DNA from: Oligoflexia bacterium
GTDB lineage: Bacteria > Bdellovibrionota > UBA1018
Assembly: GCA_023701205.1 (NCBI GenBank)
Contig: JAMPXJ010000008.1
Span: forward strand, 1-64,000
Direction of reading: 5' to 3'
DNA length: 64,000 bases
Shown here: one piece after another, positions 1 through 8,566 of the stretch
Position numbering within the stretch: the first letter of the stretch is position 1
How the letters are laid out: every line of letters begins with the position of its first letter
Position numbers and translations under genes: made by a program
The notes under the pieces: model-generated
The model's input: the letters and a program-made list of their open reading frames with translations, nothing else
Databases searched by the model: none
What the model was told of the DNA's origin: nothing

Positions 1-149
1 ATGGCGCGCAAGGTTTCACAGGCGCAACGGGTGCTACCGGCGCTGATGGCGCGCAAGGTTTCACAGGCGCAACGGGTGCTACCGGCGCTGATGGCGCGCA
101 AGGTTTCACAGGCGCAACGGGTGCTACCGGCGCTGATGGCGCGCAAGGT
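1..149 (+). repeat. 45-bp perfect tandem repeat encoding a 15-residue Gly-X-Y unit
   Basis: Three identical 45-bp copies (1-45, 46-90, 91-135) are followed by 14 bases of a fourth copy (136-149) before the sequence diverges. In the frame of the fibre gene each copy encodes [15 protein letters not shown]. The array probably extends upstream of the window. Identity at every base, including third codon positions, indicates recent expansion or ongoing slippage. Copy number could vary between strains or have been collapsed in assembly. Confidence 0.95.
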
Positions 150-1868
150 GCAACAGGAGCTACAGGCGCCAGCCCCTTCCTCCTGAATGGCAACAACATC
201 TACTATGAAGCCGGCAATGTCGGCGTCGGTACCTCCACACCCGGCATTCAATCGGCCGCCGGCAGAAAATATGTCACCGTAAGCGGCTCGCTTGGGCCGG
301 GCATGATCGAGTTAACCAATACGAACCCGGATGCGGTCGGGGATCTCAAGGGCGGAGTTCAGTTTGTAGATCAGAACGTCTCTTCCGCCGATAAGAGAAT
401 TGGGCAGATTAGCGTCAGTACAATTGGATCCACTGCCAATGACAAAGGCGGCCGCATAAGCTTCTCAGCAAAGACCGATGCTGCCGCAGGCCTGAAGACA
501 CGCATGTTCATCGAAGGAACATCCAGCTCAAGTGGCCTCACCCTGGTAGATGACGATAGCTTGTTCACAGTCGGCTTGGGATTCAATTCTTCAACGAGTG
601 AGAACTACCTTTGGTCATATCGTCTTAATACTGATCTCAAAGTCGGTGTAGCAAACGCCGAAAAGATGCGGATCACCGCTGCCGGCAATGTCGGGATCGG
701 AACCTCTTCCCCCGCCCGCAAACTTCACGTCGCAGGTCCCATGCGCCTCGACTCCGCGGCTCTTCCTGGAACTCCCGCCGCGGGCGATATTGCCATCGAC
801 TCGGGCGATGCGAACAAACTGAAATGGTATGACGGCAGTGCCTGGCAGATCGCAGGCGGCAGCGGCTCCGGAACGACTGGTGCTACCGGCGCAACGGGTG
901 CCACGGGCATTACCGGCGCCACGGGCGCCACGGGCGCCACGGGCGCGACCGGCTCCGACGGCGCGCAAGGTTTCACGGGCGCCACGGGCGCGACCGGCGC
1001 CGACGGAGCGCAGGGTCTCGCTGGCGCGACCGGTGCTACCGGCAACAACGGGGCGCAAGGCCTTACGGGCGCTACTGGCGCCACTGGTGCCAGTCCCTGG
1101 TCGCTTTCCGGAGCAGACGCCTACTATACAGCGGGCAACATCGGCGCAGGAACTTCATCCCCAGCCCGCCAACTCCATGTGGCCGGCCCCATCCGAGTGA
1201 ACGCGACCGCTCTGCCCGGCACTCCAGCCGCGGGTGACGTCGCGATCGACTCGGCCGACTCCAATAAGCTCAAGTGGTATGACGGCAGCGCCTGGCAAAC
1301 CGCGGGCGGCGGTGGAGGCTCAGGCACGCCGGGTGGCTCCACGACCCAAGTCCAATTCAACAACTCCGGCGCCTTCGCGGGAAGCGCCAATCTCGTCTGG
1401 GACAATACCAACGGACGCCTTGGCGTGAACACCTCCGCACCTGCCGAAGCAGTGCATGTCGTCGGAAATGTCCGAGCGGACGGATACATCACCTCTTCGG
1501 ACCGCCGCCTGAAGAGCGAAATCCAGGACATTGACGGGCTGGAATTCATCCGCAAGGTTCGCGGCGTCAGATATCTCAGGAATGCAACCCATATGTACGA
1601 GTACGGCGTCATCGCGCAAGAAGTCGAGACGGTCGCCCCGGACCTCGTGTCGACGGATCCCGTAACGGGCCTCAAGGCGGTGAACTATCAGGGCTTCATC
1701 GCGCCCCTCCTCGATGCCGCCAAAAGAACGGATCAACAGTGCGTCCGAGTGGAGCGCAGCCTGGCCTCGCTGGGCGACGAGAACCGGCGGATGAGAGAGG
1801 AGCTCGAGGCCATCAAAGCCGAGCTCGAGGCCATGAGAACCCTGATCAGAGAGAAGTCAGGACGATAG
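1..1868 (+). CDS. Collagen-like fibre protein with C-terminal S74 chaperone domain (5' partial)
   Basis: The frame is open from base 3 to the stop at 1866-1868, so the gene enters from outside the window and its start is not visible. In order it holds Gly-X-Y collagen-like repeats (bases 3-170), a fibre module, a second Gly-X-Y block (about 860-1095) and a duplicated module. The duplicated unit (HVAGP...LPGTPAAGD...[11 protein letters not shown]) occurs at about 720-855 and again at 1170-1305. The C-terminus has the S74 signature [10 protein letters not shown], where this family self-cleaves at the Ser, followed by YGVIAQEVE and a coiled-coil tail. S74 domains trimerise phage tail fibres and then cut themselves off. 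No phage structural genes are adjacent, so a cell-surface adhesin like the Bdellovibrio mosaic fibres is more likely than a prophage. The class is clear; the target is unknown. Confidence 0.85.
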   Translation, partial: GAQGFTGATGATGADGAQGFTGATGATGADGAQGFTGATGATGADGAQGATGATGASPFLLNGNNIYYEAGNVGVGTSTPGIQSAAGRKYVTVSGSLGPGMIELTNTNPDAVGDLKGGVQFVDQNVSSADKRIGQISVSTIGSTANDKGGRISFSAKTDAAAGLKTRMFIEGTSSSSGLTLVDDDSLFTVGLGFNSSTSENYLWSYRLNTDLKVGVANAEKMRITAAGNVGIGTSSPARKLHVAGPMRLDSAALPGTPAAGDIAIDSGDANKLKWYDGSAWQIAGGSGSGTTGATGATGATGITGATGATGATGATGSDGAQGFTGATGATGADGAQGLAGATGATGNNGAQGLTGATGATGASPWSLSGADAYYTAGNIGAGTSSPARQLHVAGPIRVNATALPGTPAAGDVAIDSADSNKLKWYDGSAWQTAGGGGGSGTPGGSTTQVQFNNSGAFAGSANLVWDNTNGRLGVNTSAPAEAVHVVGNVRADGYITSSDRRLKSEIQDIDGLEFIRKVRGVRYLRNATHMYEYGVIAQEVETVAPDLVSTDPVTGLKAVNYQGFIAPLLDAAKRTDQQCVRVERSLASLGDENRRMREELEAIKAELEAMRTLIREKSGR

Positions 1869-1956
1869 AGGCGCCATCAGACCTCGCCCCCGGATCCACT
1901 CCACAGGAGAGACTGGATATTTTCGCTTGCGTTCAGCGCGTTGAACGGGAGATGAG

Positions 1957-3144
1957 GTGGGCATGCGCGCGCATTTCGACCTGGACCCCAAGCTCATTTA
2001 CCTCAACTCTGGCACGCATTCGGTTTGCCCGCGCCCGGTTCAGGACGCTCTGACCCGCTACCAGAAATCCTTCGATCGCAACCCGACGCTCGAGCTGTTC
2101 AAAACCTGGGGAAGACTCTGGGAAATCCAGAAGGAGCTGTCCAGTTTTTTCGGAGCCGATCCCCACGACCTTTTCCTGCGCCCCAACGTGACGGCCGCAC
2201 TCAACGTTTTCATGCTGGGCATCCCCCTGCCCGCGCGCTCGGAGATTCTCACGACCGATCTGGAGTACGGGGCGATCGTGAATCTCTGCCGCTTCCGCGC
2301 GGAGCAGGACGGACTCTCGCTGCGCACGATCCATCTGCCGACATCGCTCGAGGAGACGCGCAAGCTCACGCCCGCGGAGCTCGCGGAGCGGATCGTTTCG
2401 TCGCTCAAGCCCGAGACGAGCCTCCTGCTGCTCAGCCACGTGATGACCGCGAATGGGATGGTAATGCCGCTTGAGGCGATCGCCCGCGAGACCCGGCGGC
2501 GCGGGATCCTGCTCGTCGTCGATGGCGCGCACGGACCGGGCTCGGTGCGGCTGGATTTCAGCAAGCTTCAGGATGTCGATTTTTACGGCGGGAACCTGCA
2601 CAAATGGATGATGGGTCCCAAAGGCACGTCGTTCGGCTGGATCGCTCCGCGCAATCGCGAGCGTCTGCGGCTGACCCAGGCGGGCTGGACGAACTACGAG
2701 GTACCCGCGCCGTTTCAGGCTTTCGGCGAGGGTCGGCTCGCGACCGCGCAGCTGCTGATGTCCGCCTGCCATGACTGGGCGCCGTTCCTCGCGATTCACG
2801 ACACGCTCGAGTTCTGGCGCGCTCAAGGGCCGGAGCGGATCATGAAGCGCCTCGGGGAACTCCGACAGAAGGCCGAAGACCTTTTCACCGCCGAGCTTCG
2901 CTGGCCCTGCCTTTCTCCTTCGCATCCGGACCTCAAAGGCCCGCTGATCTCCTTCTACCCTCCGGACAACCTCGCGAAACTCGGCTACGAGCTGATGTTC
3001 CGGCTGGAACGCGAACACGGGCTCCAGGTCGCCACGCCTCCCGTCCAGGGCAGAACCACGCTTCGACTGTCACCGGCGATCTACAACACCGAAGATGAGC
3101 TCGTGCACGCAGCCGGCATCTTGGGGCGGATGACCGAAGGGTGA
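1957..3144 (+). CDS. Class V aminotransferase-fold PLP enzyme
   Basis: This 395-residue protein has the fold-type I, class V layout of the isopenicillin-N epimerase / cysteine-desulfurase-like group. It shows an N-terminal YLNSGTHS, an Asp in VVDGAHGPG (about residue 189) that would contact the pyridine nitrogen, and the PLP lysine at about residue 216 in GGNLHKWMMGPKG. It lacks an obvious mobile cysteine loop, so sulfur mobilisation is not supported and the substrate cannot be named. The start is GTG at 1957 with GGGAG upstream; an in-frame ATG at 1963 is the alternative. It stands alone between the fibre gene and a converging minus-strand operon. Confidence 0.85.
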   Translation: MGMRAHFDLDPKLIYLNSGTHSVCPRPVQDALTRYQKSFDRNPTLELFKTWGRLWEIQKELSSFFGADPHDLFLRPNVTAALNVFMLGIPLPARSEILTTDLEYGAIVNLCRFRAEQDGLSLRTIHLPTSLEETRKLTPAELAERIVSSLKPETSLLLLSHVMTANGMVMPLEAIARETRRRGILLVVDGAHGPGSVRLDFSKLQDVDFYGGNLHKWMMGPKGTSFGWIAPRNRERLRLTQAGWTNYEVPAPFQAFGEGRLATAQLLMSACHDWAPFLAIHDTLEFWRAQGPERIMKRLGELRQKAEDLFTAELRWPCLSPSHPDLKGPLISFYPPDNLAKLGYELMFRLEREHGLQVATPPVQGRTTLRLSPAIYNTEDELVHAAGILGRMTEG

Positions 3145-3198
3145 CGCTGAAATCAGGAAGACGCTATTATCATCTCCCAAGGAAGAAGCGAAAAGCCC

Positions 3199-3384
3199 TC
3201 AAGCTTGGACACGCGGGCTAACCGGAGCGAAAATCACCCCTTCATTCCGGTCCGTCTTTTTCAAAAAAGCCTTCATCAGCTCGAAGTCCACCCCGGTAAA
3301 GCTCTCCGAGTCGAGGATCTGATAAGCCGCCGTCTTGCCTTCCTGATGGACGCGCGCGGCCGGCTTTGCGTGGCCGAAGCTCAC
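3199..3384 (-). CDS. Small ORF translationally coupled to the PotD-like gene
   Basis: A 61-residue reading frame begins with GTG at 3384-3382. This overlaps the stop codon of the upstream solute-binding gene (GTGA overlap), with a GGCGGAG ribosome-binding-like stretch just before it. The translation has an ordinary protein composition, including FTGVDFELMKAFLKKTDR, with no signal peptide and no family I recognise. Perfect coupling geometry argues for a real small protein. Its short length and location in an otherwise non-coding gap leave chance or a decayed gene tail possible. Confidence 0.4.
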   Translation of the reverse strand: MSFGHAKPAARVHQEGKTAAYQILDSESFTGVDFELMKAFLKKTDRNEGVIFAPVSPRVQA

Positions 3385-4475
3385 CGCTCCGCCTTGATCT
3401 CCGTCCAAGCGCGATCCCACGCGAGCGTCGCCTCGCCGAGATCCTCGATCATCTCCAAACGCGCGAGCGCCGCCGGCGCCGGAAAAAGCGCCGGGAACTC
3501 GCCAGCGAATCCCGCGGGCAAGAACTTCAAGGCAGCCGCGTTTGCCGGCGCGACGAAGATCGCCTGCGCCGTCGCCGCGCCCACGCGCGCTTCGAGCAGA
3601 TAATCGATCAGCGCATGCGCCTCCTCGAGGTGCGCGGCGGTCGCGGGGATCACGAGGTTGTCGATCCAGAGCGTCCCGCCCTCCTCGGGCAGGATGTAGT
3701 CGATCTTCCCGCCCGTGGCCTTCCGCGCCTGCAGCGCATCGCTCACATAGGAGTGCGCCACCGCGATCTCCCCGTTCTTGAGCGCCGCGAGCGTCTCGGA
3801 ATCGAAAGCCCTCACCTTCGAGCGCACCCCGATCAAAAGCTCCTTGGCCTTGCGGAGCTGCTCGGCATCCCTCGAGTTGAGGCTGAAGCCCAGCGCCTTG
3901 AGCGCCGCTCCGATCGTCTCGCGCGAGTCGTCGAGCAACGAGAACTTGCCCGCAAGCTCGGGCTTGCCGAAAAGATCCTTCCAGCTCCGGATCGGCCCGG
4001 AGTAAAGCGCGCGATTCACCGCGATCCCGGTCGTCCCCACGTCATAGGGCACCGAATACTCGTTCGAAGGATCGAAGCCGCGCTTCAAAAATCGCGCATC
4101 AAGCGCGGCAAAATTCGAGAGGCGCGCCCGCTCGAGCTTGCGCAAAAGCCCGAGCTTGCTCATCGCCTGCACCATGTAATCCGACGGCGAGATGACGTCG
4201 TAACCCGAGGCCCCGGCCTGAAGCTTCGCGAGCAGCTCCTCGTTGCTCGAGTAGTGCGAGACGCGCACCTTGATCCCGCTCCGCCGCTCGAACTCCTCGA
4301 GGGTGCCGGGTGCGAGGGTATTCGCCCAGATCCCGAGGCTCACCTCTTTTGCGGGCGCGCTCACGGGCGTACTCTTCGTGCAGCCGCTGGGCGCGAGAGC
4401 GAGGAGCAAGCCTGTCAGGAAGTTCATCAGGAATGCGGATTTCACCAGAGCCGGAGCATTGCGCATGACCGCCAT
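3381..4475 (-). CDS. Spermidine/putrescine-type ABC transporter substrate-binding lipoprotein
   Basis: A 364-residue periplasmic solute-binding protein of the PotD/PotF class. The N-terminal signal ends in a lipobox (LAPSGC), which predicts a lipid-anchored form. The mature start resembles the family (EVSLGIWANTLAPGTLEEFE, then YDVISPSDYMVQAM, and an internal EYSVPYDVGTTGIAVN). It would bind a polyamine or similar small cation and pass it to a PotB/PotC permease with a PotA ATPase. None of those is nearby, so it is an orphan here. A 61-residue ORF overlaps its stop. The product class is secure; the ligand is not. Confidence 0.85.
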   Translation of the reverse strand: MAVMRNAPALVKSAFLMNFLTGLLLALAPSGCTKSTPVSAPAKEVSLGIWANTLAPGTLEEFERRSGIKVRVSHYSSNEELLAKLQAGASGYDVISPSDYMVQAMSKLGLLRKLERARLSNFAALDARFLKRGFDPSNEYSVPYDVGTTGIAVNRALYSGPIRSWKDLFGKPELAGKFSLLDDSRETIGAALKALGFSLNSRDAEQLRKAKELLIGVRSKVRAFDSETLAALKNGEIAVAHSYVSDALQARKATGGKIDYILPEEGGTLWIDNLVIPATAAHLEEAHALIDYLLEARVGAATAQAIFVAPANAAALKFLPAGFAGEFPALFPAPAALARLEMIEDLGEATLAWDRAWTEIKAER

Positions 4476-4484
4476 CTTAACCGC

Positions 4485-5732
4485 TCAAGGCATATAGCGG
4501 AAGTTCACGAAGGCTTTTTTTCCGGCCTGGACCTGCACCGTCTTCACGAGGGGTGCGCCGCCCCCCACGGGCGTGACCCGGACCTCGCGGGTCCCCGGCT
4601 CCACCACGAGGCGTGCGACCTGCAGGTCGCGGGGAAGCAGGTTCCAGGAGCGGACATCCGCCTGATCGCTCGCGTAAAAAACCACCTTGGCGAGAAGCCC
4701 CAGAAGCGGGCTGTTGGTGTTGCGCTCGATCTGATCCGCCACGACCTCTTTGGCGACCACCCCGGCCAGGCGCTTGGCGATGAGGCCTCCGTACTTCTCC
4801 TCGAGATTTTCGATCGCCGTGGCCTCGATGTCATACAGCCGATGGGTGATCCCGAGCGCCTCGCCGTCCACGGCGACGGTGGCGTAGCTGACGGGGTTGT
4901 GCCGAGGATAAAAGCGGGGAAGCTGGCTGAATTGCGGATTGGGCTTCTTCACGGGAGAGATCCCGTTCTCGTAGAGCACGATGAGCTCGGCCTTGCCCGA
5001 GCGCGGCCCCTGGAGCCGCGCCTGCTCGCGGTCCTCGCGCGTCAAGCCGGCCTCGTGATCCCAGCGCTCCATCTCGTCCCGCTCGCCTCGCAGCCAGGCC
5101 AGGCGCCAGAGATCGCGACCCAGGCCCGGCAGTCCCGGCTCGAGCTTCCATGTCTCCTGGTAATCGATGTAAGCGTCATCGAACTCGCCCCGTGACTCGT
5201 ACAGGATCGCGGAGAGATAGCGCGCGAACGCGTTCTGCTTGTAACGGCGCTGGCCTTCGGTGACCATGAGATGGAGCTTGCGGTTCACCCGCCGCGCCTC
5301 GACGATCGCGTCCTCGGCCTCGCCCAGCAGCGCGTAGTTCATCGCCAGATACGTGCTGATCAGCACGTTCTCGAAGTCCTCGGCCTTGTAGTCCTTGAGA
5401 TTCTCGCCCGTGAGCAGCGTCGCGGCTTCGGTGGCGAGGCTCGTGTAATCCTTGATCTCCGCCAGCTGGTCGGCGCGCAGGAAGGCCCGGTTGCTTTCCT
5501 CGTACTTGCCGGCCGAATGCAGCGCGAGCCCGAGATCCAGGACGTAGAGCAGCGAATCGCGGCCTGACTCGCCATGCTCGGCGAGCGCTTTCTCGAGCAC
5601 GGCCGCGGATTCCTCATAACGCCCGTCCCGGAAGAGCCGGTCCGCCTCGCGCTCGGACATCCGGACCGATGCGCAGCCCGTCGCGGCAAGCAGCGCCGCC
5701 GCGACGAGCGCGCGGGTAAAACGACGCGACAT
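4485..5732 (-). CDS. COG3014-family TPR-like lipoprotein
   Basis: A 415-residue lipoprotein whose signal ends in a lipobox (AATGC). Helical tetratricopeptide-like repeats fill about residues 25-220 (for example LFRDGRYEESAAVLEKAL and LHSAGKYEESNRAFLRADQ). A beta-rich C-terminal region follows, containing IVLYENGISPVKKP and YATVAVDG. This matches the COG3014 group of uncharacterised lipoproteins, commonly found next to lpoB. Its stop lies 9 bp from the end of the downstream PotD-like gene and its start is 9 bp from the lpoB stop, so lpoB-COG3014-potD may be co-transcribed. A role with LpoB in envelope or peptidoglycan control is inferred from neighbourhood only. Confidence 0.75.
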   Translation of the reverse strand: MSRRFTRALVAAALLAATGCASVRMSEREADRLFRDGRYEESAAVLEKALAEHGESGRDSLLYVLDLGLALHSAGKYEESNRAFLRADQLAEIKDYTSLATEAATLLTGENLKDYKAEDFENVLISTYLAMNYALLGEAEDAIVEARRVNRKLHLMVTEGQRRYKQNAFARYLSAILYESRGEFDDAYIDYQETWKLEPGLPGLGRDLWRLAWLRGERDEMERWDHEAGLTREDREQARLQGPRSGKAELIVLYENGISPVKKPNPQFSQLPRFYPRHNPVSYATVAVDGEALGITHRLYDIEATAIENLEEKYGGLIAKRLAGVVAKEVVADQIERNTNSPLLGLLAKVVFYASDQADVRSWNLLPRDLQVARLVVEPGTREVRVTPVGGGAPLVKTVQVQAGKKAFVNFRYMP

Positions 5733-5741
5733 CGTTACGCC

Positions 5742-6380
5742 TTAGAGCCCCACGCTGCGCTTGCGGTACTTCTTGCGGATCTCGCGCTCCTCCGTGCAGT
5801 CGATCGTGGAGCTCTCGAGGTTCGTGAGGTTCATGGTGAGCTTGTAGTAGATGAACTTGTCATTGCCCACCTGCTGGACGTTCGTCGCGAGCGAGCCATT
5901 CAGGATGTAATCGGCGCCGGTCTGCTTGCCGCGCTTTTTCGCGGTGGGTCCCGAGACGTTGCCGTCCTCGGCGTACTTGTACTCCTCGTCGAGGACGCCG
6001 CGCGCTTCCTTGTTGACGAAGCGTACCTTGCCGCTCTTGATGAGCGAGGTGCGGATCTTGTCGGTCAGCGAAACCGTGTCGATATGCTCTTCCGTGCGGT
6101 TCTGCACCTTCTCGACGATGACCACCGGAGGCTTGGGCGACTTCGCGACATAGTCGCAGGCGACGATCGCCTTGATGATGGTGTCGGCCATCTGCTGCAT
6201 GTCGGCCTCATTGTACTTGTCGTCCAGGAGCTCGACGCGCGTCGGATCATCGTACTCGCCTTTGGTGAAAGCCTTGGGGCCGCCGCAGCCAGCGAGCAGG
6301 AAAGCGAGAGCGACCGGAGCCAGCAAGATACGACGCGTCACACACTGCAGAACGACACCCACCACGAGATCTTTTTTCAC
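5742..6380 (-). CDS. lpoB: Penicillin-binding protein activator LpoB family lipoprotein
   Basis: A 212-residue outer-membrane lipoprotein of the LpoB family, which in enterobacteria reaches through peptidoglycan to stimulate PBP1b. The lipobox is LLAGC. The body carries family features including VVIVEKVQNRTEEHID, TSLIKSGKVRFV and a GADYILNGSLATNVQQ strand. The start is GTG at 6380 with a strong GGGGGGA about five bases upstream. A second in-frame GTG 13 codons later would give a shorter signal. No PBP1b homologue is in the window, so the partner is inferred. Confidence 0.8.
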   Translation of the reverse strand: MKKDLVVGVVLQCVTRRILLAPVALAFLLAGCGGPKAFTKGEYDDPTRVELLDDKYNEADMQQMADTIIKAIVACDYVAKSPKPPVVIVEKVQNRTEEHIDTVSLTDKIRTSLIKSGKVRFVNKEARGVLDEEYKYAEDGNVSGPTAKKRGKQTGADYILNGSLATNVQQVGNDKFIYYKLTMNLTNLESSTIDCTEEREIRKKYRKRSVGL

Positions 6381-6513
6381 GACATCCCCCCTGGACAGGA
6401 AATTGAAACAGTTAGGCTCAGTTTATTGGCCTTGCAGGCAAATGCAAGGATACTCCGTCGAAAAGCTGACACTATTGAAAGCCGGACGCTCCTGTGGTCT
6501 TCTTCACCGACAG

Positions 6514-7413
6514 ATGACGCCACCCCGCACGCTCCCCTTCACTCCCTCCGACCAGCTCCGCGGCCGCAAGCTCCTCTTCGTCAGCGGCAAGGGCGGGGTG
6601 GGGAAGACCGCCGTGTCCCAGGCCCTTGCGCTGGCGCGGGCGCGCGAAGGCAAGCGCGTGCTCTGGGTCACTTTCGAAGATCCGCTTCGTCCGGCGGGCG
6701 AGCTGCGGCAGGTCCCGGGCCCGAAGGGCCTCTGGCAACTCAACTGCGACGCGACCCGGGCGTTCGAGGAATACGCGGCACTGAAGATCGGCATGGCGCC
6801 GCTCACCCGGGTTTTTCTCCGGAACAAGCTGATGCAGTACCTGGCCAAAGCCGCACCCGGGATTCATGAGCTCGTGCTCCTGGGCAAGGTCTGGCACGAG
6901 CGACTCAACTACGATCAGGTGATCGTGGACATGCCCTCGACCGGCTACGGCCTCGCGATGTTCCAAAGCACCGAGAACTTCCGCACCCTTTTCAAGGGCG
7001 GCCCTCTTTTCCGGGACGCCGAGCAGATGCTTCGCACTTTCTCCGACCCCGCGCAGACCGGCCTGCTCATCGTGGCGCTCCCGGAGGAGATGCCCCTGCA
7101 GGAGAGCCTCGAACTGCATGAGTTCCTGCTCGCCCTTTTCCCGGAAAATCCCTCCGGCTTCATCGTGAACCGGCTCTTCCCGCGCGTGACCGGCCCGGCC
7201 GAGGAGCAGGCTTCGCCACCGGACAGCTGGCCCACGCCGCACGCGACTTCCGTGGGCGAGTACCTGCGGAAGCGGAGCATTCTCGAGAGCGCGAATCTCC
7301 GGATCTGGTCGGGGGCCGGATTGGAATATGCAGCGCTTCCGTATGTTCCGCCCGCGCCCGGACAATCGTTCGACACGCTCGTGGAAGCGCTCTCCCAGGA
7401 GCTCTCCCGATGA
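6514..7413 (+). CDS. ArsA/Get3-family ATPase, first of a pair
   Basis: A 299-residue SIMIBI-class ATPase. The deviant Walker A motif GKGGVGKT lies at residues 25-32 with the signature lysine present. VIVDMPSTGYGLAMF supplies the switch-like Asp. It is half the size of the fused E. coli ArsA and acts as a single domain. It overlaps the next ArsA-like gene by ATGA, so the two are probably made in equal amounts and form a heterodimer. Similar pairs occur in actinobacteria (the Rv3679/Rv3680 type). ArsA proteins drive anion export and Get3 targets tail-anchored proteins; which applies here is unknown. The ATG at 6514 was chosen because the motif follows closely, although no good ribosome-binding site precedes it. 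The frame stays open upstream to 6172. Confidence 0.8.
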   Translation: MTPPRTLPFTPSDQLRGRKLLFVSGKGGVGKTAVSQALALARAREGKRVLWVTFEDPLRPAGELRQVPGPKGLWQLNCDATRAFEEYAALKIGMAPLTRVFLRNKLMQYLAKAAPGIHELVLLGKVWHERLNYDQVIVDMPSTGYGLAMFQSTENFRTLFKGGPLFRDAEQMLRTFSDPAQTGLLIVALPEEMPLQESLELHEFLLALFPENPSGFIVNRLFPRVTGPAEEQASPPDSWPTPHATSVGEYLRKRSILESANLRIWSGAGLEYAALPYVPPAPGQSFDTLVEALSQELSR

Positions 7414-8516
7414 GTCAGACTCCGATCGACAGCATCCTGGCGCGCAGGAAAATTCTGATCACCTGCGGCACCGGCGGCGTTGGAAAGACCACCCTCAGCG
7501 CCGCGATCGCGATGCGCGCGGCACTGCTCGGCCGCCGAGCGGTCGTCGTCACGATCGATCCGGCCAAACGACTCGCCACCTCGCTCGGGCTCGAAGGACT
7601 CGGGGATCACGCAACCGACCTGACGCCGCTCCTGCGCAATGCCCTGGCGAAGATGCCCGCTTCGGGCCTTAACGGGGTTCCAGGCTCGCTTCATGCGATC
7701 ATGCCCGATACCCGGCGCACCTTCGAAAGCTTCATCCGGGAGCTCGCTCCGTCGGAGGCGCTGGCGCGCCGGGTGATGGAGAACCCCATCTTCCAGATCT
7801 TCGCCAAGGAGTTTTCGGGAGCCAACGAGTACATGGCGCTCGAGCGGCTCTTCACCCTGGAACGTCAGAGCGAATACGACTGCATCATCCTGGATACTCC
7901 GCCGAGCCGCGATACCCTGGCGTTCCTGGATGCGCCGAAGCTCCTCGTGCAGTTTTTCGAGGAGCGCCTGATCCGCTGGCTCGTCCTGCCGGCCAATAAG
8001 ATCGTCTCGGCCGGAATGCGCAAGGCGCTCGGGATCCTCGAGAAGCTCACCGGCGCGGGCTTCATGACGAACCTCTTCGACTTCGCCTCCGCGCTCTTCG
8101 AAGTCCGCGCCCGTTTCAGCGCGAACCTCAACGCCATCACGCGCCTGCTCGAGTCGCCGAGGGCGGGCTTCATCATGGTCGCGACCCCGGGCACGATCGG
8201 GGGAGGCGAGGTCCGGCACTTCCTGGAAAGCGTGGCGAAGCACGGCTTCCATTTCGATGGCGTCGCGCTCAATCGCACGCTGGGGCACCTCAAAGCCCTG
8301 CCGGGCGAGCCCGAGTACCCCGAAGCCCGCGCGGTCCTAAGGGGCCTGCAGGAAAAGGAGGGCGCCGCGCTCTCCGAGGCCCTGGGCCAGGCCCGGAGGG
8401 GCGGCGACGATATCCCCGTCTGCGCCCGACTGCCCGAGCTCGCGCGCGACGTGCACTCGTTGGAAGACCTGCTCCACGTCAGCCTGGCCTTCGGCCCTTT
8501 GCGCCCCGAAGCCTAG
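7410..8516 (+). CDS. ArsA/Get3-family ATPase, second of a pair
   Basis: A 368-residue ArsA-family ATPase that starts inside the stop of the preceding gene (ATGA at 7410-7413). The P-loop is CGTGGVGKTT at about residues 19-28. The position of the signature lysine of the deviant Walker A (KGGVGKT) is Thr, while the catalytic GKT is intact. DCIILDTPPSRDTLAFLDAP provides the conserved Asp-Thr-Pro-Pro switch. The C-terminal part includes GFIMVATPGTIGGGEVRHFL, typical of the family. Loss of the signature lysine in one partner suggests unequal roles in a heterodimer, as in other two-gene bacterial ArsA pairs. Confidence 0.85.
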   Translation: MSQTPIDSILARRKILITCGTGGVGKTTLSAAIAMRAALLGRRAVVVTIDPAKRLATSLGLEGLGDHATDLTPLLRNALAKMPASGLNGVPGSLHAIMPDTRRTFESFIRELAPSEALARRVMENPIFQIFAKEFSGANEYMALERLFTLERQSEYDCIILDTPPSRDTLAFLDAPKLLVQFFEERLIRWLVLPANKIVSAGMRKALGILEKLTGAGFMTNLFDFASALFEVRARFSANLNAITRLLESPRAGFIMVATPGTIGGGEVRHFLESVAKHGFHFDGVALNRTLGHLKALPGEPEYPEARAVLRGLQEKEGAALSEALGQARRGGDDIPVCARLPELARDVHSLEDLLHVSLAFGPLRPEA

Positions 8517-8566
8517 CGCTCCAGGAGGACTCAATTTTTTTTGCGAAATGATCGAAAAGACAGGTG

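Noticed and set aside
1..149. Direct repeats that could suggest a CRISPR array
   Set aside because: The copies are contiguous with no spacers and encode Gly-X-Y residues in frame.
1..186. Short plus-strand frame beginning at base 1, rich in Ala, Val and Arg
   Set aside because: It is a shifted reading of the 45-bp collagen-like repeats; the true frame starts at base 3 and continues to 1868.
615..1084. Long minus-strand Ala/Pro-rich frames
   Set aside because: They are antisense to the GC-rich collagen-like region and have no ribosome-binding sites or domains.
3366..5195. 609-codon plus-strand frame
   Set aside because: It is antisense to the PotD-like and COG3014 genes, is extremely Arg/His-rich and matches no fold; a typical high-GC shadow.
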